DNA of 64,000 bases from Syncephalis plumigaleata (GCA_025201365.1 JAIXMF010000034.1:1-64000); one strand, 5' to 3'; shown: positions 45,306 through 59,616, numbered from the stretch's first letter. Numbers and translations are program-made. The notes: generated by a model from the letters alone, not told the origin.

Positions 45306-47900
45306 ATGCATCGACGTAAACCAATTAGTGCTAAACTAAAGAAGAGTTTACTACAACAGAAACGAGAAAGGAAGCGAGAGAAAAGTGAGCTGGAATAATT
45401 GAACGACTTGTTATGTCATTATAACCATTTTACTGCTGCTGTTATTGTAGATGAGAAGAAAGCAGAAGAAGGCTGGTGGTCGGACGAGAACCAGTATGTA
45501 GCACAGGCCATGGGACAAACGAATACCGAGGAGACATTGGGTGAACAAACGGAAGATACCACGTTAACTTCGACTAGTGAAGTGCAACCAAAGGAAACGA
45601 CCGCATCATCACGACGTGGTGGCAGGAGTAAACCGCCAGAGAGTACAGCTCAAGCGTGAGTAGACAAGCTATATATATATCTGCATTCTAGTTATTAGTT
45701 GATTGACATGTTCCTTTTTTCACGGTGACTACAGCTTATATTCAAAGTTTGAGAAATTAACAAAAGAACAAATTGACCAAGGGCGTCGTATTGCTACTCG
45801 ACCATTTAAACGATTAGATAAGGTATGTTCATGCTTGCTAATATCACACTATCCACTAAGTATCATTTGCAAACAAAAGACCGCGTTGGAAGTATCATTC
45901 GAGGATGTTCACCCGGAGGTGGTAGACTTTCCAAAACGACCAAAATGGCATTGTGGTCAGTCTAAAGAATCGTTGGATCGACAGGAGAAGGAGTACTTTG
46001 AGCATTGGATGCGTGATCTACTCGAGGCTCATCCGAATGGTCAGCTTTGCTTTTTCGAGCGTAATCTTGAGGTAAGCACATGTTCGCTAGTGTCGCTATT
46101 AGTTAGCATTAACTGGTAGATTATCCTATTGTTCTATTCTAGGTGTGGCGACAATTGTAAGGAGAATGCTTGCATGTACATGTACAATTCGACTAATCGA
46201 CATGCAGATGGCGTGTATTGGAATTGAGTGATGTACTATTATTTGTCATAGATGTTCGACATCCAATATTGCATCTCCCACCGGCATTATATCAACATGT
46301 CACGCTAGAGGCAAAGAAACCACTGGTATTAGTCTTGAATAAGGTATATGATTAGTATTGGAAGATGTACATGCACTCTACTGATCATCATCATCATTAT
46401 CATCAATTGCATGGTTTAGATTGATCTAGTATCGCATGAAACGGTGGAAGCATGGCGAATCTATTTGGAGGAACGATTCCCCGGCATTCGTGTAGCTCAG
46501 TTTGGATCGTTTAAACGGAGTGCAGGCGATAATATGCCTGATGACACGGTTGGTAAGGAGACGAATATATACAGAATGAATAATAGTGCAGGCAAGTTAA
46601 CTTGCTGCTATTTAGAGGCGATGAAACGGAATATGAAACAGAAACGACATCGACGATATCATGGGGTTGGTGTGAAGGACGTGCTACGTGCTTGTCACGA
46701 CGTACTACCGGAACATCAGCAGCAACAGATTGATTGGAATGCTGTGCTAGAACAGTATGGTGATGAAGAAGAAGGCGAAGAGGTCAACGAAACATCCGAT
46801 GCTGAAGATGACTCGACTCATCACGATGATCATGAAAGCGAGGATGACGCCAGTGAAACAGATGATAAGGAATCGAGTGACGGTGTATCACGTAAGAAGA
46901 AACGATCAACGGTAACCATCGGTCTTATAGGTGAGTATGCATCTTTTAATATCAATTGAAGGGATTATCTTATATATATATATATATATATACACGTATC
47001 ATCACACTATACTCTATAGGTCATCCTAATGTCGGCAAGAGTAGTTTGATCAATAGTATATTCGGTCGTACTGTTGTCAGTGCTAGTCGAACACCAGGTA
47101 ATTCATGTCTACTATTAATGAATAGATAGCACACACTAATCACTTGATCCTAGGTCATACAAAGCATTTTCAAACACTTCATTTGTCGCCGACATTACGC
47201 TTATGCGATGGACCAGGATTAGTGTTTCCTAGTCTGCTTCCTCGAGCTTTACAGGTTAGTAGTATGATTCTTTCTATTCTATACTATATTGATTGAGTTC
47301 ATTCTTTCGTTGTCATTTTAGATTTTATCCGGTATCTATAATGTAGCACAAGTACAGGAACCTTATACTGCAATTAACTTTTTAGTAAGTAGAGTGATAT
47401 TAATGAGTCAATCGCAAGTTAACATTTGATCGTATCAAGGCTGAACGTGTACCCGTGGAACGAGTATTGAATTTAAGGCCATCTTTACAGGGTGGTAAAA
47501 AGCATGCCGTTCACCGTAATGAAGATGAAGATGACTACGAATGGACAGCATGGGATATATGTGAAGGTATGATAAGCCTATTGTCCCTTAGAATGGATAC
47601 AATAGATTGTGTTAACATGACTATGCATTTGATAGAATTTGCTATTCAACGTGGATTTATGACGGCACGCGGTGCTCGACCGGATGTTTCAAGAGCAGGT
47701 AATAACAAGCTAGAAAAGATGTTTGTAATACTAACTGAATTACCCTAATAGCCAACCAAATACTACGAATGGTCAATATGGGTCAGATATTGCTTAGTTT
47801 TAAGCCACCAGGTTTCTACACGAATCCGGGTTATTATCTGAAGAAATCGATTGCTGCTCAGCATAACTCGACTGACTCGATTGAATCTAACAATGAATAA
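45306..47900 (+). CDS. LSG1: Large-subunit GTPase LSG1
   Basis: About thirteen exons. LSG1 is a cytoplasmic circularly permuted GTPase that releases the export adaptor NMD3 from 60S subunits. Exon 1 is 45306-45384 (MHRRKPISAKLKKSLLQQKR, basic), then 45451-45655, 45735-45822, 45880-46071, 46143-46156 (only 14 nt), 46208-46343, 46420-46930, 47020-47097, 47154-47254, 47322-47384, 47440-47698 and 47752-47900. Permuted G motifs are LFVIDVRHPILHLP, LVLNKIDL (G4, split by an intron), then an acidic insert of about 50 residues. TIGLIGHPNVGKSSLINS (G1), SRTPGHTKHFQT (G2) and LRLCDGPGLVFPS (G3) follow. The C-terminus is RGFMTARGARPDVSRAANQI. Two introns, before 45880 and 47440, end in AAG. Confidence 0.92.
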
Positions 47901-48188
47901 ACGATTAGTTACTTGTGATCTTGTTTACCAATAACTAACATTAGGATGGCATAAATTGTGCATTGTCTTAATATGGTATTGCCAATTTAAGCTGATACCT
48001 TATTTTAGTAGTGTAGATACTTATAATCCAATAATCATTGGTGGATTATATTAGCTGAACTATAAACGAGAAGAGCAAATTTGTCCAAATTATTCACTAT
48101 ACTTTTCTTCTTCTTCTTTTTTTTTTTACTTTACGATCGCTGTCAAGCAGCTATATATTTATATTTTGCTACGAAATTATAAGAGATT
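47901..48188. other. Short intergenic spacer
   Basis: 288 bp with a TTC/T-run at 48106-48128 upstream of the next start. No gene. Confidence 0.5.
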
Positions 48189-49433
48189 ATGCATACCACT
48201 CAGTATTGGATAGTTGTCCTTGCCATTCTAGCACATGTTGCTCATGCGGAAATCATTACGGATAGACGTGATGATAAATGGGAGAATCATGAACCATCCG
48301 TTAAACCATCGCCTAATACACCGAGATTTAGTGTAAAAGCACCCGTGGATAAGGCAGATGCACTAGGTGAACCTGGTCTAATCATTAAGGCTTGGTTTCC
48401 CGACACGCCGACCACTAGTTCAGCAGCGGTTATTTGGAATCAACGTGATGGCTATTTGAAATGTAATAAACAACGGGATAGGCACAAGTACGAGATAAAA
48501 GTCTACACGGTAATTAGCAACGATCATTTATTGATTATAGACATACACATTGACTAATCCTTCGTTAGACACTATACCAAGGAAAGTATAAAAAGCCACA
48601 AACATTACTGGGACCACCACATCCAATTAAAGCGAAATCATTCAGTTGTTTCATTCTACCACTTGATTACTCACCAGTTCCTTTGATGGAATTCACTAAT
48701 ACGCTACGTGAACAGGGTAGGATCGATGATCTTGTCGGACTTGCTGCCTTGTTACTAGCTGGTAAGTAGATGACATATGTGTGCATTTCATATCGTGATT
48801 AATACTAAATGATATCATTCTATTAGCTAGTGCGCAAGTGCATAGAAATGAATTAACTCATGGTGACATTAATCCAGATAGTAAGTAAATAGTATATCCT
48901 AGTGTACCAGATAAATGTATACTGATCAATGGGATGATGTAGATGTTATTGTTGGTAAAAGTAAAACTAACAATCGATTATCGCTACACTTGATCAATTA
49001 CAAACCATTACCAATATCATCATCATCATCATCAGCGTCAATACAACCGCATAGATTGATGCCTGGCTATGAACCACCGGAATTTCTATCAATGGAATCA
49101 CATCCGAACTGGAACAAAGTAGATGATTGGTCTAGTGCTGCCACCGCGTTTACTACGGTAATTGGTAGACCGCTTAGTGGTCCGTATTATCATAAAAAGG
49201 ACAAAATAGAATCATGGTCGGCCGATTCCTTGGATAAAAGTATGGCAGAGATTAATGTCGTCTCGCAGAAGAAACGCCTATCCTATGACGAGTTAACGAA
49301 GAAGCAACAAGAGCATCTACACGAGCTTAGTGAAGTGTTAAATCAACTATTGGAACCTAAACCCGAGAAGCGTAAATCACTTGAAGAGATGGTGAAGCCT
49401 ACCGATTCACTCTTTAAACCGTTCCAACTATAA
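48189..49433 (+). CDS. Secreted kinase-like (probably pseudokinase) protein
   Basis: Four exons: 48189-48509, 48569-48761, 48827-48880 and 48943-49433. The start MHTTQYWIVVLAILAHVAHA is a clear signal peptide with a likely cut after AHA. The fold resembles a protein kinase. There is a candidate ATP-lysine in KYEIKVYT and a hinge-like FSCFILPLDYSPVPLMEFTN. LTHGDINPDNV is a catalytic loop with HGD for HRD and the metal-binding Asn kept. The activation-segment and APE-like region reads MPGYEPPEFL. The usual DFG motif is replaced by INYKP, so activity is doubtful. WNKVDDWSSAATAF fits the kinase DVWSFG helix. Bacterial and fungal secreted kinase-like effectors look similar, but the role here is unknown. 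Confidence 0.68.
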
Positions 49434-49482
49434 GAAGTTAGTACATATATGTATGTGTATGTGTGCGCTACATTTGATAATA

Positions 49483-49508
49483 TACATATATATATATATA
49501 TATATATA
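49483..49508. repeat. (TA)n microsatellite
   Basis: A short AT dinucleotide run in the 211-bp spacer between the kinase-like gene and the HSP60 stop codon. A similar run is in an LSG1 intron at 46972-46992. Confidence 0.85.
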
Positions 49509-49644
49509 CCATTATTATATCAATGATAATTATCGCATTACTTTTTTATTTATAAATTTGCCTGCACATTGTTTGTATATGTTTGCATTTTAAGCGAACA
49601 ATGATTGTTTGCTACGCTCTTTTTCTCGCTTGGTTTGACTTGGC

Positions 49645-52096
<2,452 letters not shown>

Positions 52097-52479
52097 ATGT
52101 CGACGCGTACATTGTCCCGTAAAGTTATTCCACTATTGGATCGTGTATTGATTCAACGTGTCAAGGCTGTCGAGAAGACCAAGGCTGGTATTCTTATTCC
52201 AGAGAAGGCACAGGAAACACTACCAGAAGGCACGGTAGTCGCTGTAGGACCTGGTGCTTTTGACAAGGTAACTCTATATAGCTTGGCATGTTTCTTTTAG
52301 TTGTACACTATTGATTAATACTGTAATACGTCTAGAACGGCAATCGTATCCCAGTATCTGTAGCAGTTGGCGACAAGGTTCTATTGCCAAACTATGGTGG
52401 TAGCAACATTAAGGTGGATAGCGAGGTAATACGCAATACATTATATAACCATCACTGTGATATCTAATATTTTTCTATT

Positions 52480-52514
<35 letters not shown>

Positions 52515-52564
52515 AGGAAATGCTATTGTTCCGTGATTCAGAAATTCTAGCCAAGCTCGAGTAA
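52097..52564 (+). CDS. HSP10: Mitochondrial co-chaperonin HSP10 (cpn10)
   Basis: Three exons: 52097-52267, 52336-52425 and 52517-52564, giving 102 residues. It caps the HSP60 ring. The sequence begins MSTRTLSRKVIPLLDRVLIQ. The mobile loop is EKTKAGILIPEKAQETLPEG, followed by GTVVAVGPGA, VSVAVGDKVLLPNYGGSNIK and the end LLFRDSEILAKLE, all standard cpn10 elements. The second intron carries an ATT microsatellite directly before the acceptor. Head-to-head pairing with HSP60 suggests balanced expression, as in the mammalian HSPD1/HSPE1 pair. Confidence 0.97.
52485..52513. repeat. (ATT)n microsatellite in HSP10 intron 2
   Basis: About nine ATT units abut the intron acceptor TTAATAG. Confidence 0.85.
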
Positions 52565-52689
52565 TTCGGGTTATTGTTAATGAACTTGAAATAATAAAAC
52601 AATCAATGCTTTAATGCGTATAACACTATTACTGCTATTACTGCTACTACTGCTACTATAGGAATGATCGGTGTATATCAATGATTACA

Positions 52690-55600
52690 TTAGAATGGTT
52701 CCTCGCCATCGGATAGTTCAACGAGTGTCGATTGCTGTTGCTGATGTGCAAATTGTTGTCGGTACATGTTCGCTATACGCTCGGATGACGTGCACTCCTC
52801 GTATGATTTGTCGTCGCGTTGACGAATGAATCGAGGGAATCTTAGTGAGATACCCTTGTCACTACCACCTACTCTCCCTTGAGCAGCTCTGTATACCGGT
52901 GAGATGGATAGATCGGCCGCTTTTATCTCCCAGATCTAGTAATAACAATAGTAATCGAGTAATAAGTGATTAGTCAATCGAGTATCGTATACCATTGCTG
53001 CTCGCTTACCTTGCTAGCTTCAAACCAGACATCAGGGCGTATCGCTGAACTTATTCGATAGTACGTACGGGGTACAGTGATAATATGCGGTTTCAATTCT
53101 TCGTAATGTTGCTTCAAATCTTCATCAGAAAATCCCGTACCAATCTAAATGGATTATAGTTGCTTATTATTTATTATTTAACAATGACTATTGGATGAAT
53201 TACCTTGCAGATAGCCTCGACCGATTCACTAGTTGGATCGTAGCATGCCAGTAAGTAACCGCCGTAGACATCTTTACGTTTACCACGACCGTAATAAGCA
53301 CCGATAACCACTAGATCCAATGAGTCACCCACACCATCCAGATAATCTTTCTTGATCTAATAGAATAGACAATGTCATGGTTAAGTTACTAGTATATACA
53401 TAACGAATGCACCATGACATGACTATTACCTTGAGCCAGTTACGTGATCGTTTCGATGGTTCATAGGTGGATTCAGATCCTTCCAATACCTTGACCATAA
53501 GTCCCTCACAATTATCTGACATCATCATCATCATCATCATCATCATCATTACTATAATGCTATTATTCATGTCAAGTAAATGTAACAACTTACCGTGTAT
53601 ACTTTCATCTAAAAACGTTTGAATCTCTTCTACACCTCGTCCATCCATGGACACGGCAAAACCGAACTTGTCCTCTACTTCTTGGAATGCTTCATGCATT
53701 CGTCTCCTTCGCTCCATGAGTGGCATTTGCAACAAAGACTAGCATCAATGATTAACAAATGGTAATATCTGGATATATATACATCATGCTTACCTCTCCG
53801 TTCAAGTAGAGTAGATCAAATGCGAAAATACGCACTTGTACGGTGATATCCTCTTCTTTCACATCTTTACGTTTACGCGTACTCAACACTTGGAATGGTA
53901 GAATTTGATGTTTCTCTAAATCCCATGCTACTGCCTCGCAATCCAGAATGAAACTAGTCGTTGTTTCTCGGGTAGCCTAGTTTGCATTCGGTGAATCAAT
54001 GATACAGCGTATAGAAGCACATCTAATCAGTACCATGCTCATTTTACCCGTGATATCCGGGTATCGACTAGACATATTCTCGGCATTACGACTATAGACA
54101 CGTAGTTGTCCATCGAAGAAGTGAACCTATTTCAAATGTTAATACATAGATAGTAGATGTTATTACTATTATTGTTATAGAGCAGCAGAAATATTACAAT
54201 AAACTTGCCTGTGCTCGTTCACCGTCGTATTTATATTCACAAGTAAATGCGCACTTTTCAAATCGATCCAACACTTCGGTGATTGATCGTGTTGGATGTG
54301 CCAACATCGGTTTAACCGGAATGCCTATATATTCAGCGTAGTTATTAGTATTATGAATGTTATAATAGAATGTGCGTATATCCACATACCAGGAGTGAGT
54401 TTACATGCTTTCTCCAATTGCATAACGCCGTGCTCTAATAAAACGGGAATAATCATATCGTAATTGGGTAGTTGACTAGTAGTAATGTATATATATAAGA
54501 ACAACAATTAGTGGTTAGCTTATATCAAATGGCAACCCTTGAACCATATTACTTGTAGGTTGATTTAATGATCTCTACAGCTTCAACCAGTTTATTCGCT
54601 AATTCCGTATCATTTCGAGTCTTCTTGCCCTGATTAGCTGTATATATATATACAATGCTTAGATAATGTAAACTAGATCAATTGTACTAAATAATATGCT
54701 TACCATCGCGGTAGAGTACACTGGCATGAGCTAATGCTGCCAATACCGTTTGTTCGGCTAGACCAATACGAAGTTTTCCTCCCAAACTCCTAAATAGTGT
54801 AGTATCATGATTAATAAATCAATGCTTTGCCATTTATCATTATCATACCGTATGAGATATTTGGCTTCATCTCCCTGGCAGCGTACTAGTAAACTGCTAA
54901 TCTTGTCGACTTTTCGTTTCATTGACTAATCAATCATAGTGTAATAGGTTATTACAATGCCTATTTATCTATACAAGTATGGATATGCAACAACAACAAC
55001 AACAACAACAACACTTACTGTATTTCCTGAAATACTAGCAATTTCACGTAGTGTAGAAAAGACAGTAGGCACGGTCAATGCCGCCGATGCTCTACCAAAC
55101 AATACATTCTGACTTTGACGACTCTCCTATTTAACCAGTTAATATGGCGTAAAGCAGCATTCATTCATTCATTGACTCGAAACAATCCTACCTGAGCAAC
55201 TGTACCCAGATCACCCTTGGCTACATACGCGGCCTTGATCTTACTAGCATCGCGACCTGTCGTATGACTAATGGCTTTGATCAATAAAGAATCACCAATG
55301 CCCAACTCCATGCCTTCATATTGCGGGCCAAGCTAGCATGACATAAGTATAGTTGAATACCTAATAACACTATGCTGTACTCACTTGATTAATACACAAA
55401 TAAACCGTATAGACTAGTTGGTCAGGACTCAATCTCATTACTTGCATGAAAAAGTCACGTAAATACGCCAATATAGCTAATCTATCGTGGATGTGAATGT
55501 GTAAGCTAATGCAGAATAAATATCAACTGTAAACGCACCGTTTTGTTGTATCTTCAATATCTGTAAACACCTTGCATAGACTGGCATAAGGAACACTAGA

Positions 55601-56689
55601 TATTGCTATTGTTAACGAGGGGATATCAATATAATCGGATTACACTTCTTACCCGTCACCATCCCAATCGTCAACTCGCTTAACCGGTTTATTTAGCGTA
55701 GATTCTGGTTCAATCATGCTGTTTATATATAAAAGAGTTGAATGGAGACAGTTAGCATCACTGAATGTCGCTATTACGATGATTGTCATTACCATTCAGC
55801 CAGTTTCTGTTCTGCTTGCTCTTCTTTTTGCTCCGCTATAAAAGGTACAATTAGTATAGAATACTGTTCAGATATCTATATACCTATATACTTACCTATA
55901 TCCTCCATAGTTGTATCGTTGTCCACATTGATATCAGTTATAGTCGGTTTCTTCTCCTTCTTCTCCTTCTTCTTTTTCTTCTTGTTAGGAGATCCCGTGG
56001 TATTATCCGTTACACTTTCATCTGAACTTGCGCTATCTGACGCCACTTTCGCTTTCTTCCGACCTTTCTTCGACTTGCTTACTTTTCCTTTACTCGATGA
56101 TTGTTCATTCATCATGCCATTATCTTCCATGCCAATTGTGAGCTGTTCTAGATTCTTCTTTAATGGCGCTAGTTCCTCAGTCTCCATTGGTTTTATGGTC
56201 GTTTCCGACTCGCTTTCCGAGGCATTGGCCGACTCCCGTTGATAAAGCACTCGGCGACGTTTCTCTGCTAGATGCCACGATGGCTAAGCTATCTAATAAT
56301 CCATGAACCCTGCCATTTACCTGTTGTTTTCGCATCCTTACTCGGACTATCCACGGTCTCTGAAGAGGGTCGACGTCGTCTAGCCGGTGTGGATGCTTTG
56401 CTATCATGGTCGACATCATGCTCGCTACCTGACGACGCTGACGACGCTGACGACGATTCCCTCTCTTTACTCTTTGAACGCTTCGCTGATTTCACAAGGG
56501 ATTGCTGCTTATCCACGCTATGAGATTGCTTCTTCGACAAGACCGGATCTTTCTTTGTAGCGTCTGTCGCTTCTAAATCAGTTTTTTGCTTGAAAAATGC
56601 ACTGCATTCCCTATAGTGTAAGCAATATTATACGACATGGTGGTGCTCTAGCGTATTCACCTGATTTGTGTTTGTTTTCGTGACGCCAT
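52690..56689 (-). CDS. CDC9: ATP-dependent DNA ligase I
   Basis: A multi-exon gene (about 18 exons) from ATG 56689 to TAA at 52690-52692. It seals Okazaki fragments and repair nicks. Exon 1 (56689-56662) gives [10 protein letters not shown], followed by ECSAFFKQK, an imperfect PCNA-binding-like start. A Ser/Lys/Glu-rich linker of about 200 residues precedes the DNA-binding domain ([20 protein letters not shown] and neighbours). The adenylation domain has the catalytic lysine in [27 protein letters not shown] (motif III), and EGLMVKVL (motif IV). The OB domain has [20 protein letters not shown], then [10 protein letters not shown] (motif V region). The tail is basic then acidic ([28 protein letters not shown]). 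A (CAT)n microsatellite sits in the intron near 53520-53548. Confidence 0.92.
53520..53548. repeat. (CAT)n microsatellite in a DNA ligase intron
   Basis: About nine trinucleotide units just before the acceptor (minus strand) of the intron upstream of the DNCEGLMVK exon. It could alter acceptor spacing. Confidence 0.8.
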
Positions 56690-57138
56690 TGCAAATATGT
56701 AGAAGGGGGAAACAGTAGGGATCCAGAAGGAAAAAGAAGTAAACGACTTGAAAGCGGCTGGATCACTAGCCAGATAGTTGTAAGCGTATAGATTAACGTC
56801 TCTTACGACGGGTAAGGGCGTGCGAGGTAAAAACGTAGAAAAACCACGAGTGGCAAACGAGAAACGAACAAAATACGCGCGTGACAGCCGAGATCGTACG
56901 AGATTCCGGTGCATGTTATACCCGCATTATTATGCGGTCGTGTCTCCGTAAGCAACTATACCAAGAAGTGTACGCACCTCGTCTAGTACGTGTAGGCTAT
57001 TTACGACAAGAATGTGTCGCTAATTGCTGTTGCGAAGGCTATTCAAAAAAGTTTCAGCAGCTTGTAACACAAGAAGTCAAATTAATAATAATATGAATGC
57101 ATAATTTGTGTGGAAAAATTACGCGTACTAAATCACTA
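56690..57138. other. Intergenic, DNA ligase promoter side
   Basis: 449 bp upstream of DNA ligase I and left of the SINE. It includes ACGCGTG-like motifs at 56875-56882 (CGCGCGTGA) and ACGCGT at 57121-57126. ACGCGT is the MluI cell-cycle box that drives S-phase genes, including DNA ligase, in yeasts. Its use here is an inference. No gene was recognised. Confidence 0.45.
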
Positions 57139-57155
57139 TCATGATTGATATTAGG

Positions 57156-57477
57156 AGGATGGGGTTGTAGCCAAGTGGTTACGCTCTGTTTCTCGGACGA
57201 ATAGGTCCTGGGTTCGATTCCTGCCAATCCCGTCATAGGGAAAAAGGTATCCTTTCTAACTAGTTAACAGAAATGTTGACATTTATTAACCTACCGACTA
57301 TATGCTAGTTGGTTTTTCTGCTACACAGCCGTGTTCTGCATTCGCAAGACACATTTTCCATCAATGTACCAGCCAAAGCACAAATAGTTTGTTAAAAAAA
57401 CTGTTTTTCAATCTTCCACACTTGCGTATGATTTATTTATGTATTCTTAGTTAAATAAATCTACATTATTCTCTCTC
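57156..57477 (+). mobile_element. tRNA-derived SINE with perfect 17-bp target duplication
   Basis: A 322-bp insert flanked by the direct repeat TCATGATTGATATTAGG at 57139-57155 and 57478-57494. The 5' head (57161-57232) is tRNA-like, with an A box (TAGCCAAGTGG) and a B box (GGTTCGATTCC) for RNA polymerase III. About 245 bp of unrelated body follow, then a 3' end rich in TTAAATAAAT and (CT)4. Head, body, simple tail and long target duplication are the hallmarks of a SINE moved by a LINE. No second copy was noticed in the window. The perfect duplication suggests a fairly young insertion. Confidence 0.75.
57161..57232 (+). tRNA. tRNA-like head of the SINE (possibly Glu, CUC)
   Basis: The acceptor stem GGGGTTG pairs with CAATCCC (one G-T). 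The T loop TTCGATT has a four-pair stem. The anticodon loop can be read TTCTCGG (CTC), with a weak five-pair stem containing one mismatch. The D stem has only two good pairs. Such imperfect stems fit a SINE promoter better than a working tRNA, though a divergent functional tRNA cannot be excluded. Confidence 0.4.
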
Positions 57478-57494
57478 TCATGATTGATATTAGG

Positions 57495-58338
57495 GTGAAT
57501 GTTTACACTGTTTACTTTATCATAAAGAGTTAAAGGTAGTCATGATAAATGATTGAACATGTATATCGCTTGGATTGAAGAAACAATGATTCATCCTATT
57601 CTTCTGGTTAGAACTGTGCCATTTCGTAGGTATTGTTACAAGTGAGAGGAAGAAGCAATGCAAAACAAACACTCGACATCAGTCAGCTAGTGGTTGAAGA
57701 GCAATGTAGGAGGATAACGGGAAATAAAGTTGTCTCCCCCAAGTATCAGTATGCCCTACTAGTTTGTGTTGATTCTCTGCCCTTCCTGCTATCACACTAG
57801 GGATGATACATATCCTGATATTCTGATATACAGATAGATAGATAGATAGGAGAATAGCTAAGGAGTTGAATTCCACCACGGAGTAACCGAGCCTGCTTCG
57901 AATTGGTTTTAACCATCACAAAGTAAAATGATGTTATGGCAAGAAAGTGCCCGCGTAAATTGACACAGTCATTCGGAACAAACAATATAACATGGTGTTT
58001 CATTCTTTGACCGTAGTAAGGCTCGGTTATTGTCACAGTCACAATGGTACGATTCCTATTTATTAATGACGCTTCAATCTGTCATTCCTCGTCTTATGAT
58101 CTTTATTCAAGTTTGGCTGGTTTCATAACAACATCATTAACGTCTATTCTACTCTCATTTCTACATTCTCTATCGTAGCATTTCATTAGACTTTCGCCTC
58201 ATTTTTACTTCATTCTACTTCAATCCATGCTCATTTCTTCTCGTTTCCATTTATGCAATTGAACAGTTTCTCGTTGATCAACATTTACGATTGACATTAT
58301 ACGCTGAACGTCCTTTATTTTACAAAAACCAAACAAGC
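57495..58338. other. Intergenic, upstream of seven-TM copy B
   Basis: 844 bp with a GATA microsatellite (57832-57849) and C/T-rich leader sequence (58080-58300) before the seven-TM start. No supported gene. Confidence 0.5.
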
Positions 58339-59616
58339 ATGAAATTCGAACCTTCCCCTCCTTATGCTCCATTTTGCGATTACAACATCAACATTACCGA
58401 TTGCCATGATGAAAAGGTATACTTTTTCATTTATTCCATTGGTGCTGCCATCCATTTTCTCATTCTATTCTGGGGCGTCTATATCGTCATACGCTACGGG
58501 AGACTAGGCGATAATGACATGCCATTTGTTGGCAGTCTCGGTGATCGTATGCGCCATTTCGTTAGTCAACCGCTAAGACCCGCTAGCATCTTCTCCGCGC
58601 TATTTATAATGTGCCGTCTTGTCCATAATACATTGTGTGCATTTGATTTGATTCCATCTCTCGAGGGACGAACAATCTCGAATACACTATCCATGTTGCC
58701 AGGATTCTGGGCCACCTTATTCTTCGCTGTCGGCATCGTTGAAACGGTCCAACTTACGGTTGGTCGTCTGCCTAATAACGAATCATCGTCATCATCATTA
58801 TCCTCCTCCCATTCTAATGAACTTGCTACACGTCATCATTCCACTCGAGTTGTAGCATTGACTGCACTAGCTGTTCTAGGTATTGTGGGTACCATAGTGC
58901 CCACGGTATTCTCAGTGCTAGCCGGTTTAAGAGGTAAAATCCACGATTGGATTGGTTATCACTTTTACCTACAAATTTCATGGTGCACACTCGGTAGTGT
59001 GTTCGTAGCACTAGGCATACTCTACATCTACTACGCGGTCATCCTTTCACGCTTACTACGACGATTGACGCCAAAGCTTTTGCAATCAAGTCAAGAGCCA
59101 CAACCGCTTTACGACAACTTTTCTGCAAGTTCCACGACCAGGGTAGACAACGGCAGTCAATTGGATGTTAAGCCTATCAATGTACTAGGCAAATCAGCGC
59201 ATATTGTATCGACTAATAAGCCAAAGGACAAATCGGGTCCCAAATTTGCCACGCTCTACAAGTTCGCATTCAGGGATAAATCGAGCATCAATTCCAATGC
59301 GTCCTTTGCTTTACGCGAGGCACAGGAAGCGGAGACAAAAGAGCGTGCCGGCGCCATTCATCGATTGCAAAGTGCTCTACGACATCTTATCGTTTACTAT
59401 TGCGCCGGTGCAATTGGCTCGTATCTATGGGGTCTTGGTGCTCACTGGCTAATTGTGACGCCGATAGTCAACAAGTTGTCAGCGGTGGTTTTCCTCGTCA
59501 TTATTTGGCCCTTGGCTGCAGGTAGTGTATTTTGGCATCGATGGCAGATGGAACGTGCTCGGATACGACGTGAAAAGCGTCGCATAGGCATGACCAGAAC
59601 TGTAATTAGCGGTTAG
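58339..59616 (+). CDS. Seven-TM orphan family, copy B
   Basis: 425 residues from MKFEPSPPYAPFCDY; an upstream in-frame Met at 58291 is not conserved in the family. It has the same layout as copies A and C. The ectodomain is FCDYNINITDCHDEK with the two cysteines and an N-glycosylation-type NIT. TM1 is YFFIYSIGAAIHFLILFWGV. TM2 and TM3 contain TLCAFDLIPS and FWATLFFAVGIVETVQLTVG. TM4 follows, and TM5 is ISWCTLGSVFVALGILYIYY. A loop of about 90 residues leads to TM6 and TM7. The cytoplasmic end is WHRWQMERARIRREKRR. Copies B and C lie in tandem 2.4 kb apart, and copy A lies 15 kb away on the other strand. Confidence 0.82.
   Translation: MKFEPSPPYAPFCDYNINITDCHDEKVYFFIYSIGAAIHFLILFWGVYIVIRYGRLGDNDMPFVGSLGDRMRHFVSQPLRPASIFSALFIMCRLVHNTLCAFDLIPSLEGRTISNTLSMLPGFWATLFFAVGIVETVQLTVGRLPNNESSSSSLSSSHSNELATRHHSTRVVALTALAVLGIVGTIVPTVFSVLAGLRGKIHDWIGYHFYLQISWCTLGSVFVALGILYIYYAVILSRLLRRLTPKLLQSSQEPQPLYDNFSASSTTRVDNGSQLDVKPINVLGKSAHIVSTNKPKDKSGPKFATLYKFAFRDKSSINSNASFALREAQEAETKERAGAIHRLQSALRHLIVYYCAGAIGSYLWGLGAHWLIVTPIVNKLSAVVFLVIIWPLAAGSVFWHRWQMERARIRREKRRIGMTRTVISG

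Noticed and set aside
46157-46207. Frameshift in LSG1 after VWRQL
   Set aside because: A 51-nt intron with GTAAGG donor, CTAAT branch and GCAG acceptor restores the conserved LWRVLE frame, so the gene is intact.
57161-57232. Functional tRNA-Glu gene
   Set aside because: The D and anticodon stems contain mismatches, and the segment lies exactly at the head of an insert with target duplications, so a SINE promoter fits better.
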